From assembly GCA_963664605.1 (NCBI GenBank), contig OY761536.1, positions 186,001 through 250,000 on the forward strand: DNA of 64,000 bases, in the 5' to 3' direction. The position numbers were made by a program, and so were the translations under genes. This document shows positions 24,541 to 33,653 of the stretch, piece by piece; the stretch's first letter is position 1; every line of letters starts with the position of its first letter. Under the pieces are notes generated by a model. It saw only the letters and a list, made by a program, of their open reading frames with translations. It made no database searches and was not told the DNA's origin. This stretch comes from JAHOYW01 sp963664605. Lineage in GTDB: Bacteria > Verrucomicrobiota > Lentisphaeria > Victivallales > Victivallaceae.

Positions 24541-25191
24541 ATGATTTCAAAGAAGAATTTGATTTTTTTAGGTGCTCCCGGAGCAGGTAAAGGAACTGGC
24601 GCAAACGGGCTTCTTGAACGTGAATCGCTGGTACATATTTCAACTGGAGATATTCTACGTGCTGAAATCAAAAATGGCACGGAATTAGGAAAGAGCGCTT
24701 CCGTATTAATGGAAAAAGGTGAACTTGTTCCTGACGAAATCGTTGCCGGAATGGTAAAATCCCGCTTAAAACAGCCTGATTGCCAGAACGGGTTTATCTT
24801 AGACGGCTTCCCCCGCACGATCAAACAGGCTGAACTGCTTGAAGAAGCCCTCAATGAAATCGGCAAAAAAATAGATGCAGTAATATATTTTGACATCAGC
24901 GATGATATCCTGTTAAAACGCCTGACTGCCAGGGTTTCATGCAAACAATGCGGCAGGATTTATAATAAAATATTTGTTCCTCCGAAAAAAGAAAATATTT
25001 GTGACGATTGCGGCATTGAGCTTTTCCAGCGTCCTGATGATTCTTTGGAAACGGCAAAAGACCGCCTGAAAGTTTTTTATGAAAGCACTCAGCCTCTGAT
25101 TGATTATTATAAAGAAAAAGATCTCTTAACAAGCATCAAAGAAGTTGAGAAAGAAAAGATGATTGCTTCTTTGTTTGAAAAGCTGGGATAA
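24541..25191 (+). CDS. adk: Adenylate kinase
   Basis: Converts ATP + AMP to two ADP in the cytoplasm. The 216-aa protein has the P-loop GAPGAGKGT at residues 11-19, the AMP-site DGFPRT, and a long LID domain. The LID carries four cysteines (134, 137, 154, 157) in two CX2C pairs, the structural zinc site seen in many Gram-positive and PVC-type enzymes but not in E. coli. It lies one base after hisS. In most bacteria adk sits with secY and ribosomal genes; here it has moved with map and infA next to hisS. Confidence 0.96.
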   Translation: MISKKNLIFLGAPGAGKGTGANGLLERESLVHISTGDILRAEIKNGTELGKSASVLMEKGELVPDEIVAGMVKSRLKQPDCQNGFILDGFPRTIKQAELLEEALNEIGKKIDAVIYFDISDDILLKRLTARVSCKQCGRIYNKIFVPPKKENICDDCGIELFQRPDDSLETAKDRLKVFYESTQPLIDYYKEKDLLTSIKEVEKEKMIASLFEKLG

Positions 25192-25194
25192 CAA

Positions 25195-25968
25195 ATGTTT
25201 ATGAAGCGCAACTATGTTATTCACTCTAAGGAAGAAATTCCTAAAATACGTTATGCGGCACAGTTAACTGCCGGCGTCAGGGATCAGATAAAGCTGCTGG
25301 CCCGGCCCGGGATGTCAACTTATGAACTTGATCAGATAGCTGGCTCATTAATTCGTGAAACTGGCGGAGTTAGCGCATTTCTCGGTTATCATGGCTTTCC
25401 CGGCAATGTATGTATTTCGGTGAATGACGAGGTTGTACACGGGATTGGACGTCCCGACAGGATTTTACAGGAAACCGATATAGTCAGTATTGACGTCGGC
25501 ATAAGTTATGATGGCGGTATCGGCGATACGGCAATAACGTTCACCTTCTGTGATGAAGGAGAAGACGTTAAACGTCTGCTTAAGTATACGGAGAAATCCC
25601 TGTACGACGGGATTGCTCAAGCCAAAGCTGGAAATCATATCCGTGACATCAGCAGGGCGGTTGAAAAAACCGCTAGATCAGCCAGTTTGGGTGTAGTTCG
25701 CGAGTATGTCGGACATGGATGTGGAACGAAACTGCATGAACCTCCTGAGGTTCCAAATTTCGTATGCGGACAGAAAGGCCCCAGCCTTCGTCCCGGCATG
25801 GTACTGGCAATCGAACCGATGCTTAACCTGGGAACATATAAAGTATTTACAGAATCCGACCGTTGGACGGTCAGGACTGTGGATGGATCATTATCAGCTC
25901 ATTTTGAGCATATGGTATTAATAACCGAAAACGAACCGGAGATTTTAACGTGGCCAAAGACGACGTAA
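25195..25968 (+). CDS. map: Methionine aminopeptidase, type I
   Basis: Removes the initiator methionine from new proteins. The 257-aa length fits type Ia. The five metal ligands are in place: Asp in VSIDVGI and in GIGDTAI, His in GHGCGTKLHEPP, Glu in AIEPM, and Glu in HFEHMV. The pocket motif GYHGFPGNVCISVNDEVVHG is intact. I keep ATG 25195, preceded by GGGA; ATG 25201 is possible. The 3' end overlaps infA by 19 bases. Confidence 0.95.
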   Translation: MFMKRNYVIHSKEEIPKIRYAAQLTAGVRDQIKLLARPGMSTYELDQIAGSLIRETGGVSAFLGYHGFPGNVCISVNDEVVHGIGRPDRILQETDIVSIDVGISYDGGIGDTAITFTFCDEGEDVKRLLKYTEKSLYDGIAQAKAGNHIRDISRAVEKTARSASLGVVREYVGHGCGTKLHEPPEVPNFVCGQKGPSLRPGMVLAIEPMLNLGTYKVFTESDRWTVRTVDGSLSAHFEHMVLITENEPEILTWPKTT

Positions 25969-26168
25969 TCAAAGTGGAAGGAATAGTAAAGGAATTACTG
26001 CCGAACACAAGATTCAAAGTGGAACTAGAGAACGGGCATTCCGTAATCGCACATATCAGTGGAAAAATGCGTTTGAACTTTATTCGCATTCTCCCCGGCG
26101 ACACCGTGCAGATGGAAATGTCACCCTACGACCTCACAAAAGGCAGAATAGTATTCCGTAAAAAATAG
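25950..26168 (+). CDS. infA: Translation initiation factor IF-1
   Basis: A 72-aa OB-fold factor that blocks the ribosomal A site during initiation. The family signature LPNTRFKVELENGHSV, then HISGKMR and LTKGRIVFR, is clear. It starts at GTG 25950 inside the end of map (19-base overlap), with GGAG about nine bases upstream; the encoded MAKDDVIKVEG matches the standard IF-1 N-terminus, which settles the start. rpmJ, which often follows infA, is absent, and the gene ends the operon facing comM. Confidence 0.95.
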   Translation: MAKDDVIKVEGIVKELLPNTRFKVELENGHSVIAHISGKMRLNFIRILPGDTVQMEMSPYDLTKGRIVFRKK

Positions 26169-26213
26169 AATAAGATACGACCAGTTGATTTATCTGAATC
26201 GTCGGATCTTTAT

Positions 26214-27749
26214 CTACCAGTCGCTTCTGTCATAGGAGCGATAGCTGATTGCTTCGAAGAGGTGATCTTCGCTGATTTGTTCCTGAGCGGCCAAATCGGC
26301 AATTGTTCTTGACACTTTCAGGATGCGGTCATAAGCTCTTGGACTTAAATTGAAGTTTGTGATTGCGTGACGCAGTAATAATTCACTTTGCTTCCCAAGC
26401 TGACAGAATTTCTGCAGATGCTTACTCGACATTCCGGCATTACAATAAAAACCCAATTCCTTAAAACGTTCGCTTTGGATTTTTCTGGCGGCAATGACTC
26501 GCTCAAGAATTGACGCGCTGTTTTCGCCGGTCGGAGCGGAAAGCAGTTCATCGTGGCTCAACTGACTGACTTCCACATGTAAATCTATCCTGTCCAGCAA
26601 TGGCCCGGAAATCTTATTACGGTAACGCCGTTTTTCATCAGCCTTGCAACGACAGCCTAATTCCGGATTCTGCAAGCCGCATGGACAGGGGTTCATTGCC
26701 GCTATCAGCATAAAATTCGCCGGGAAGCTATAGCTTCCGGCAGCCCGGGTTATATTTACAACACCATCCTCCATGGGTTGGCGCAGAACTTCAAGTACGT
26801 TACGTTTAAACTCCGGAAGCTCATCCAGAAATAGAACCCCGTTGTGGGCTAGACTTATTTCACCTGGAGTTGGATTGCCCCCGCCGCCTATCAACCCGAC
26901 ATCGCTGATCGTATGATGCGGAGCCCGGAAAGGACGGCGGTTCAATAAAGGTTCGCCGCCTGAAAGCATTCCCAGGACACTATGTATACGGCTGGTTTCA
27001 AGGGTTTCATTCAAGGTCATCGGCGGCAGTATTCCGGGCATGCGTTTAGCAATCATGCTTTTGCCGGTTCCCGGCGGACCGATCATCAGGCTGTTATGTC
27101 CGCCTGCCGCAGCTATTTCCGCGGCACGACGCGCAACCCCCTGCCCTTTTACTTCATCAAAGTCAGCAAGGTCGGTTTTGTGGTTATGAATATAATCCTG
27201 TAAATTCGCCTTATATGGGAAAATATCGCCCTGGGTAAAAAAAGCCACAGCGTCACGCAGGTTATGAACAGGAATCACTGGGAAATCTCCCGCCGCCAAA
27301 GACGCCTCTTCGGCATTTTTATAAGGAACCAGCAGAGTGTTGATTTCATTTTTCGAGCTTATCTTCATAGCAATCGGCAAAGCTCCCCGCACAGGGCGAA
27401 CCGAACCATCCAAAGCCAATTCTCCAATTATTGCGGTTTTCGATAAAAGCTGCCTGTCGATAACACCTGTCGCCGCCAACATTCCCAAAGCAATCGGCAA
27501 ATCAAAAGCCGCACCTTCTTTTTTGAGGGCCGCTGGCGCGAGATTTATCAAAGTCGAACCATGAGGATGTGCAAAACCTGATGACTGCAGTGCCGAACGC
27601 ACCCTGTCTTTACTTTCCTTGACAGCCGCATCGGGCAAACCTACAATTGAAACAACAGTCTGTTCTCCCCGTTCAGTGGCGTGAACCTCTACTTCCACAG
27701 GAAAAGCATTGATTCCAACGATTGCCGCTGACCAGGTTTTTGCAAGCAT
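26214..27749 (-). CDS. comM: YifB/ComM-family Mg-chelatase-like AAA+ ATPase
   Basis: A 511-aa protein of the ComM family, a hexameric helicase that in Vibrio promotes branch migration during natural transformation. The N-terminal Lon-protease-like fold (AIVGINAFPVEVEVH, then GLPDAAVKESKDRVRSAL) is followed by AAA+ with Walker A GPPGTGKS near residue 220 and Walker B VLFLDELPEF. After it come MNPCPCG, a CX-rich loop with PELGCRC typical of the family, and the C-terminal SPRAYDRILKVSRTIADL. It is the likely first gene of a minus-strand run with the methyltransferase 24 bases away, though the order means comM is transcribed last. No other competence gene is in view. Confidence 0.9.
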   Translation of the reverse strand: MLAKTWSAAIVGINAFPVEVEVHATERGEQTVVSIVGLPDAAVKESKDRVRSALQSSGFAHPHGSTLINLAPAALKKEGAAFDLPIALGMLAATGVIDRQLLSKTAIIGELALDGSVRPVRGALPIAMKISSKNEINTLLVPYKNAEEASLAAGDFPVIPVHNLRDAVAFFTQGDIFPYKANLQDYIHNHKTDLADFDEVKGQGVARRAAEIAAAGGHNSLMIGPPGTGKSMIAKRMPGILPPMTLNETLETSRIHSVLGMLSGGEPLLNRRPFRAPHHTISDVGLIGGGGNPTPGEISLAHNGVLFLDELPEFKRNVLEVLRQPMEDGVVNITRAAGSYSFPANFMLIAAMNPCPCGLQNPELGCRCKADEKRRYRNKISGPLLDRIDLHVEVSQLSHDELLSAPTGENSASILERVIAARKIQSERFKELGFYCNAGMSSKHLQKFCQLGKQSELLLRHAITNFNLSPRAYDRILKVSRTIADLAAQEQISEDHLFEAISYRSYDRSDW

Positions 27750-27773
27750 TATTTTCTCCTCTTTCTCGAAATA

Positions 27774-28349
27774 CTATTTCTTACAACGATAAACAATTGC
27801 CGGAGGAACGTTATTCCAGACAATACGTGAAACCTTTACTTCCTTGAATGACCTGTTAAGCAGTTTCTTGAAACGCTGCCCGGCTGGAAGCAGTAAGCCC
27901 TGCAAGTAGGCAAAAGTCGTAAAATACCCACCGTCACTTAAGGAGTCAATTATTGCGTTAAGAATGCCCACCTGAAGTTTTTCAGGGAAAGCCGCCCACG
28001 GCAAACCGGAAATAATAGCGTTAAGATGTTTTATATCGGCATTTTTCATTATTTCCGGCAGATTTTCAGCGCTGTCATTAACTATATTCAAATCCGGACG
28101 ATTGCGGTGTAAATTCTCATACATTTTATTGTCAAGTTCAATAGCAACAAATTTAGTCTGGGGATTTATCCGGCTAAGTATCTCATCTGTAATAACCCCC
28201 GTGCCAGGTCCAAGCTCGACTACGGCTTCAGCACTTTCAATATTGATATGTGAAGTTATTTCGCGACATAATGCCGGAGAGGATGGCAAAAGAGCTCCGA
28301 CAAGCCCGGGATTTGCTATAAATCGTTTTAAAAACAGTTGCTTTGTCAA
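27774..28349 (-). CDS. PmtA-like SAM-dependent methyltransferase (phospholipid N-methyltransferase family)
   Basis: A 191-aa class I methyltransferase. The N-terminal FLKRFIANPGLVGALLPSS is the hallmark of the COG3963 family, whose studied members methylate phosphatidylethanolamine. The SAM site is VVELGPGTGVIT near residue 43, with the acidic AIELD following. The fold resembles rRNA dimethyltransferases, so some members are misnamed that way, but the NPxLVGALxPSS signature argues for lipid. It lies 15 bases downstream of two ArnT-like transferases on the same strand, so it is probably part of an envelope-lipid modification unit. Substrate not proven. Confidence 0.75.
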   Translation of the reverse strand: MTKQLFLKRFIANPGLVGALLPSSPALCREITSHINIESAEAVVELGPGTGVITDEILSRINPQTKFVAIELDNKMYENLHRNRPDLNIVNDSAENLPEIMKNADIKHLNAIISGLPWAAFPEKLQVGILNAIIDSLSDGGYFTTFAYLQGLLLPAGQRFKKLLNRSFKEVKVSRIVWNNVPPAIVYRCKK

Positions 28350-28364
28350 AATATCCGCTCCTGG

Positions 28365-30014
28365 TTAAAAGTTGGAGAACATTATTTCATGCTCGTATTT
28401 CTCAAAATCGGCTGCGGGGATACCTTCCCTGAAATCCCCACGCATTATAAAAATGACTCTGCCGGGCTTCGTCGTTTTCAATAGTTTTATGAATTGGCTA
28501 TCAGAAATTATACGATCCTTTGAATCTTTATATTTAAGTCCTACCTCAAGCTCACCGCCATGAATATAAAATCGCATATCCTTATTTTTGAATACCCATG
28601 CCGCCGCATGCATAACATTAGGATGGACGACAACAATCATCCCCGGCTTCACCCGGTCTTTAAATTGTTCGAGAAATTCTCCCTGAGCTTTGCCTTCAAG
28701 CAAATAGTCCGGAATTATAAAATGGGAAAGCAGAAATACCAAAACCGGGCCAGCCAAAAGAAAACATAACTTTGTGCGGTAGGCTTTCGACTTATACATT
28801 TTGAAAAGGGTAAACGCCCAGACAAGCCCCGCGGCACATACGGCAACCCACTTCCATAGTTCATCAGGCCTGTATAAGCCGTTAAAAACACCGCGACAGG
28901 CAATGATTTGGAATATAGCAAAAGCAAGAGCCGCAACAATCAACAAAATCATCATGACTTTTGCTGTAACATCAAATATTTTAGCTCTGTTGCTGCGGAA
29001 ATATTCCAACAAACCACGGCTGAATAAAATAGCAAAAGGCATAAAACACGGCAGAATGTAAGTTGGCAGTTTACCGCTGCACGCTGAGAAAAAAAGGAAT
29101 GGGAAAGCGAACCAGCAAATCGCAAATTTAATCAATTTATCATCTGTTAAAATGAAAAACTTTTTCTTAAATCCGACAAAAGCTGATGGAACAAACAATA
29201 TTAAAGGCATTGCGCCGGCTATTAAAAATGGTATAAAGAAATAAAATGGTTCAGGATGATGTGTCCCGGCACTGTCCATAAAACGCTTGATATGTTCATC
29301 CCAGAAAAAGTATGACCAGAAATTCGGAGCCTGCTGGTTAATCATAAGCGCCCACGGCAGGGAAACGATAATAGTAAATGCTAAAGGGATCCATGGCAGG
29401 ATAAATATTTGTTTCCAGCGTTTTGTCCAAAGCAGATAGGGAACAACAGTTATTGCCGGAACCGCAAAGGCAAGGAATCCTTTGGTCAAAAATGCCAGAC
29501 CGGCAAAGACCCCGGCAGCCGCTAGATATCCGGCTTTTGTCCAATTCCATTCATCCTGTTCACAGCCCAGATAAAAACTTACCAGTGTGCCGCTGACAAA
29601 AAACATTGTCGGCGCATCAAGGACAGCAAAAGTTCCCACGCCGAAAACCATCCCGAAAGAGAGAAAAAGACCGGAGGCCAAAAGAGCGTCTTCCGGATCT
29701 TTACGCGCTTTTAAAACTAGGAAAAAGAGCATAAAAGCAGCCAGGCCAGTAGCCAATGCGGAAGAAAAACGCACCGCAAAGGCATTTTCACCAAAAAGCA
29801 TGATAGAAACGGCATTAAGCCAGTAACCCAGCACGGGTTTTTCAAAATAGCGTACGCCAATAAGTTTCGGGACAACCCAGTCGCCGCTTTCGATCATTTC
29901 GCGGGGAATTTCACCGTAACGGAATTCATCAGGCGTCAACATCGGCCTGCCGCCAAGCGGCAGTATATAAATCATGATATAAATAAAAATTAAACCGAAG
30001 TAATACTTTTTCAT
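28365..30014 (-). CDS. ArnT-like glycosyltransferase, paralogue 2
   Basis: A 549-aa membrane glycosyltransferase of the GT-C type (GT83/PMT). The first periplasmic loop has TPDEFRYGEIPREMI with the catalytic Asp-Glu pair, and YFEKPVLGYWLNA follows. About a dozen hydrophobic helices come next, and a soluble periplasmic C-terminal domain. E. coli ArnT, of the same length, moves aminoarabinose from undecaprenyl phosphate to lipid A and gives polymyxin resistance. No arnBCAD genes are here, so the donor sugar is unknown. The start overlaps the stop of the upstream paralogue by four bases (ATGA). Confidence 0.85.
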   Translation of the reverse strand: MKKYYFGLIFIYIMIYILPLGGRPMLTPDEFRYGEIPREMIESGDWVVPKLIGVRYFEKPVLGYWLNAVSIMLFGENAFAVRFSSALATGLAAFMLFFLVLKARKDPEDALLASGLFLSFGMVFGVGTFAVLDAPTMFFVSGTLVSFYLGCEQDEWNWTKAGYLAAAGVFAGLAFLTKGFLAFAVPAITVVPYLLWTKRWKQIFILPWIPLAFTIIVSLPWALMINQQAPNFWSYFFWDEHIKRFMDSAGTHHPEPFYFFIPFLIAGAMPLILFVPSAFVGFKKKFFILTDDKLIKFAICWFAFPFLFFSACSGKLPTYILPCFMPFAILFSRGLLEYFRSNRAKIFDVTAKVMMILLIVAALAFAIFQIIACRGVFNGLYRPDELWKWVAVCAAGLVWAFTLFKMYKSKAYRTKLCFLLAGPVLVFLLSHFIIPDYLLEGKAQGEFLEQFKDRVKPGMIVVVHPNVMHAAAWVFKNKDMRFYIHGGELEVGLKYKDSKDRIISDSQFIKLLKTTKPGRVIFIMRGDFREGIPAADFEKYEHEIMFSNF

Positions 30015-31696
30015 TTTTCCCTGTATTCCTTAAAAAATACATGATTTTCCAGAATGCCGGTCTCAAAACCGGGAAGTTCAGTTTTACGGCGTCTTCTGGC
30101 ATCCATAATAATCACAATATCTTTATCAGGATTTTTGCTCATTTTCAGAAAATCATCTTCTGAAAGCAGGCGGTGTTTTGAATCTTCACGCCCGAGTCCA
30201 TATTCCAGTTCACCGCCCTTTTGAAACAAAAATACATCATCCCGCTTAAACGCCCAGCAGACTGAAGTTATCAGATTCTTATAAGAAACGAGCACAGTCT
30301 CATCTTTAATCTTATCTTTAAATTTTGTCAATTGGGGAACCGGCGCCTTTTTACTTTCAATAAAATCAGGAACCACCAGATGGAAAGCAAACATTATAAC
30401 GATTGTTCCAAAAGCAAAATATCCGAATTTCACACAAGCATCTTCCCGTTTGATGGCAGCTCTCAACAAGCTCGCAAAAATAATAAGGGCTGTTGCAGCA
30501 ATCCCCCATTTATATTTTTCCTCAACACCGTAAAGCCCCCATTTTATAATCGCCTGGGCAGCTAAAGTCTGGATTACAGCTATCGCCGTTAGCACTATGT
30601 ACACCACGTAACAAAGGATTTTTAAAGTCAGATCAAAATCTTTTAGCTTACCAGCTTTAAAGTATTCATTGAGCCCGAAGGCAATCAGTATCGCAATACC
30701 GGGAAAACATGGCAGGATATAGGTTATTAATTTTCCACTTGAAGCCGAGCACAGTAAAAACGGGAATACGACCCAGCATACGGCATAACGCAGCAAAGGA
30801 TCGTTAAAAAATTCCTTGTATTTACTGCCGTAGCCTTTGATAATTTGCGGCAGCAGAAAAGCCCAGGGTAAAGCCCCGGCTAAAATTACCGGAATGAAAA
30901 ACCACCAGGGTTGCGGATGCTGAGAAGACGCTGCCGCCTGTTCCGAGGCTTGTGCGCCGATAAAACGCTCAACGTGTTCGACCCAGAAAAAATAATGCCA
31001 GAAATCAGCATCTCGCTGATGTACCATTATTGCCCACGGAGCCGCGGTCAATAATACCAGCACTAACGGAATCCAAGGCAGGGTAAAAATGCTTTTCCAG
31101 CGTTTCTGCCATAATAAAAACGTCAGAATTGTTATTCCGGGGAAAGCAAAAGCGAGAAAGCCTTTAGTCAAAAACGCGCCGCCACAAAAAGCCCCAGCCA
31201 TAGCGAGATAGCCGACTTTGGCATGATTCCATTTTTTGTGTTCACTTGCGCAGAAAAAAGCTATCAGAGTCCCCGTCAGGAAAAAGTTTAAAGGAGTATC
31301 CAGAACCGCATAGGTCCCGATTCCGAAAACCAGAGCGGAAGTCAAATAAACAGTCGCGGTCATGAATGCCAGGCGTTCATCAGTAAAACACCGCACAAAC
31401 CATCCCAGCATCAGAGCTGTAAGCAAAGCTAAAAAAGCTGATGAGAAACGCACCGCAAAATTGTTTTCACCAAAAACTTTTAAAGAAATGGCATTAAGCC
31501 AATGTCCCATGATCGGTTTCTCAAAATAAACCAGATTATTGAGTTTTGGCACTACCCAGTCATTATGAACGATGAGCTCACGAGCTATTTCCGCGTAACG
31601 CGGTTCATCGGGAGTATAAAGAGGGCGAAATGACAGAGTACCTATATATAAAAGTGTGAAAATTCCCGCCAGTATCAAAAATAGTTTTTTATTCAC
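30011..31696 (-). CDS. ArnT-like glycosyltransferase, paralogue 1
   Basis: A 561-aa paralogue of the next gene, alike along its whole length. It has TPDEPRYAEIARELI in the first loop with the catalytic acidic residues, YFEKPIMGHWLNA, about twelve membrane helices, and a C-terminal periplasmic domain. It is the first gene of the minus-strand unit ArnT-like 1, ArnT-like 2, PmtA-like, comM. Tandem paralogues with a translational overlap suggest two related sugar transfers to lipid A or another lipid-linked acceptor, in line with the waaA and Kdo-kinase genes elsewhere in the window. The 249-base gap to the divergent MATE gene shows no promoter I can name with confidence. Confidence 0.85.
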   Translation of the reverse strand: MNKKLFLILAGIFTLLYIGTLSFRPLYTPDEPRYAEIARELIVHNDWVVPKLNNLVYFEKPIMGHWLNAISLKVFGENNFAVRFSSAFLALLTALMLGWFVRCFTDERLAFMTATVYLTSALVFGIGTYAVLDTPLNFFLTGTLIAFFCASEHKKWNHAKVGYLAMAGAFCGGAFLTKGFLAFAFPGITILTFLLWQKRWKSIFTLPWIPLVLVLLTAAPWAIMVHQRDADFWHYFFWVEHVERFIGAQASEQAAASSQHPQPWWFFIPVILAGALPWAFLLPQIIKGYGSKYKEFFNDPLLRYAVCWVVFPFLLCSASSGKLITYILPCFPGIAILIAFGLNEYFKAGKLKDFDLTLKILCYVVYIVLTAIAVIQTLAAQAIIKWGLYGVEEKYKWGIAATALIIFASLLRAAIKREDACVKFGYFAFGTIVIMFAFHLVVPDFIESKKAPVPQLTKFKDKIKDETVLVSYKNLITSVCWAFKRDDVFLFQKGGELEYGLGREDSKHRLLSEDDFLKMSKNPDKDIVIIMDARRRRKTELPGFETGILENHVFFKEYREK

Positions 31697-31945
31697 ATCA
31701 AAATTCCTGTTAAGCTCAAAAGCTCATTAACTTAAAATCATTAGTATAAATTAGCTTGATTTTATAATTTAGCAACAAAAGAAGCCATCAAAAGTAACTT
31801 AGAGGCAAAACTCAACGACTAAGCAAGTGAAAATCAGTTTTATTCAACTATTCTGGTTCATAAATATTATTCTGACCGGACAGTTTGCGGAGAACATCAA
31901 TACAGAGTATATTCGAACCCATATAAAAATCAAGGAAATATCAGT

Positions 31946-33295
31946 TTGCAGGTTAAAAAAAATAATATATACACAACCGCCCCTATTCGCAGCGTGATGC
32001 TGAAAACAGCGCTGTCCATGCTCCCAGGCACTCTCGCAATGTCCGGATACAATATAGCCGACACTTACTTTGTCGGGCAATTGCCCGGCGCTTCACCGCT
32101 TGCCGCAATGGGTTTCACTTTTCCGGTAATCATGTTGTTGGGATGTATATTCCGGGGCCTTGCCAGCGGCGTCATGACAATATCAGCTCAGGCCTTGGGC
32201 GCTCAAAAACACCAACGCGCTTCAAGACTGGTCTCGACAGGAATATTTTTCATTTTGCTTTTTTCTATTCTTATAGCAGTTATTGGGATCACCAGCGCAA
32301 AACAGATTTTTTCCTTATTCGGAGCAAAGGGAGAGACTTTAATCCTGGTAAACAGCTATATGACGATATGGTATTTCGGCTGTATGACAGCGTCTTTATC
32401 AATGACCGGAAACAGCCTGCTGATTGCCGCCGGAGACTCAAAAATGGCAAGTTCAGCAATGATATTGGGTATGGTTATAAATATAGTACTGGACCCCATA
32501 TTCATTTTCGGTTGGGGATTCATTCCCGGCATGGGAATCAAGGGAGCGGCGCTCGCAACCGTTTTGTCGCAATTAATCAGTTCGGGTTTCGTAATGGGGT
32601 TATTATACTACAAGTTCCACCTGCTGCGTTTTGAATACATCCCGTGGCGTGTGATGAAACATGCCTGGAGGCTGATCATTATTTTTGGAATTCCGGCAAC
32701 TCTCGGAATGCTTATGATGCCGCTGGGGTCGGCGATAGTTACACGTATTACCGCGGAATTCGGAGATGCGGCAGTAGCCGCCACAGGCGCGGCTTCACGA
32801 ATTGAAATGGTCGCCTTTGTCGTTCCAATGTCGCTGGGAATGAGCCTGATGCCGTTTTTCGGACAAAATTATGGGGCGCGGTTATACAATCGAATCCGGG
32901 AAGGACGCCGTTTCGCGATGCGCTTCGCAATTTTTTTCCTGATCTGCTCCGCAACCGTCATTACGCTGTTCAACCAGCAAATAGTCAGTTTTTTCACCGC
33001 GGATACTGTTGTACAGGAAATAATGTCAAATTATCTGGTAATCGTTTCATGGGGATTATGGGCTGTGGAAGTCCATCGTTTCTCTGGTTTTGCTTATACC
33101 GGATGTGGAAGGCCCGCGGCCGCGGCATGGCTGAATGCGCTGCGTATTGCAGGATTGCTGATCCCGTTTTCGCTGGTGGCACTTTATTATCATTCTCTCA
33201 CTCTGCTTTTTGCCGCGCGCCTCACCGCCGATATTTGCGCGGGAGTGATTGCTTATGCGCTGGCACGTCGAATGACGTCCAGGCTTTCTCAATAG
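31946..33295 (+). CDS. MATE family efflux transporter
   Basis: A 449-aa exporter with twelve predicted membrane helices in two six-helix halves, the MATE pattern. The family signature NIADTYFVGQLPG lies in helix 1-2, SISAQALGAQKHQRA-type loop follows (ISAQALGAQKHQRAS), and the second half shows GMSLMPFFGQNYGAR. Such pumps use sodium or proton gradients to expel cationic drugs. The start is TTG 31946, chosen because AGGA lies nine bases before it and no ATG is placed well; the next internal start would remove part of helix 1. It is a single-gene unit ending in a hairpin. Confidence 0.92.
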   Translation: MQVKKNNIYTTAPIRSVMLKTALSMLPGTLAMSGYNIADTYFVGQLPGASPLAAMGFTFPVIMLLGCIFRGLASGVMTISAQALGAQKHQRASRLVSTGIFFILLFSILIAVIGITSAKQIFSLFGAKGETLILVNSYMTIWYFGCMTASLSMTGNSLLIAAGDSKMASSAMILGMVINIVLDPIFIFGWGFIPGMGIKGAALATVLSQLISSGFVMGLLYYKFHLLRFEYIPWRVMKHAWRLIIIFGIPATLGMLMMPLGSAIVTRITAEFGDAAVAATGAASRIEMVAFVVPMSLGMSLMPFFGQNYGARLYNRIREGRRFAMRFAIFFLICSATVITLFNQQIVSFFTADTVVQEIMSNYLVIVSWGLWAVEVHRFSGFAYTGCGRPAAAAWLNALRIAGLLIPFSLVALYYHSLTLLFAARLTADICAGVIAYALARRMTSRLSQ

Positions 33296-33328
33296 TGTTT
33301 TTGGTTAAAATCAGCCGTGGAACAGGTG

Positions 33329-33356
33329 AATCTCTTTATAAATAATAGAGATTTTT
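33329..33356 (+). terminator. Terminator candidate after the MATE gene
   Basis: AATCTCT (33329-33335) pairs with AGAGATT (33347-33353) around an 11-base loop, followed by TTT. The stem is AT-rich and short, so it is moderate evidence. Confidence 0.45.
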
Positions 33357-33485
33357 AATAAAAAATGATTTTTTTTTGCTTAATAACAGGAAATTTTCTA
33401 AAAATGAGCTAGATTATATGTTTCTGATATAGTTAAATTAAAATAAGAATAATCTTAAATAATAAAAAAGCAACAAGGATCAACC

Positions 33486-33575
33486 ATGGGTAACCTGAAA
33501 AAGAAAAGGCGCAAGAAGATTGCTAAGCATAAGCGCAAAAAGATTTTGAAGGCAATGAGACATAAAACTAAATAG
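33486..33575 (+). CDS. AURKAIP1/COX24-domain-like basic micro-protein
   Basis: A 29-residue protein, 16 of whose residues are Lys or Arg (MGNLKKKRRKKIAKHKRKKI, then LKAMRHKTK). The pattern KKKRRKKIxKHKRKKxLKxxRHK is that of the bacterial AURKAIP1/COX24 family, which includes the bS22-type ribosomal protein; it is known across Bacteroidota and PVC groups. AAGGA lies seven bases before the ATG, and a perfect 13-bp terminator follows, so it is an independent, probably highly expressed unit. It most likely binds ribosomal RNA. It is too short for most gene finders. Confidence 0.75.
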   Translation: MGNLKKKRRKKIAKHKRKKILKAMRHKTK

Positions 33576-33600
33576 TTTTTACATTGTTGGAATTTATTAT

Positions 33601-33640
33601 ACATCCCTCTTGCTTTCTCAGGCAAGAGGGATGTTCTTTA
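33601..33640 (+). terminator. Strong hairpin terminator after the micro-protein
   Basis: ACATCCCTCTTGC (33601-33613) and its perfect complement (33622-33634) form a 13-bp stem with an 8-base loop, followed by TCTTT. It lies between the micro-protein and the next gene. Confidence 0.75.
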
Positions 33641-33653
33641 GAAAGGGGAGCAA

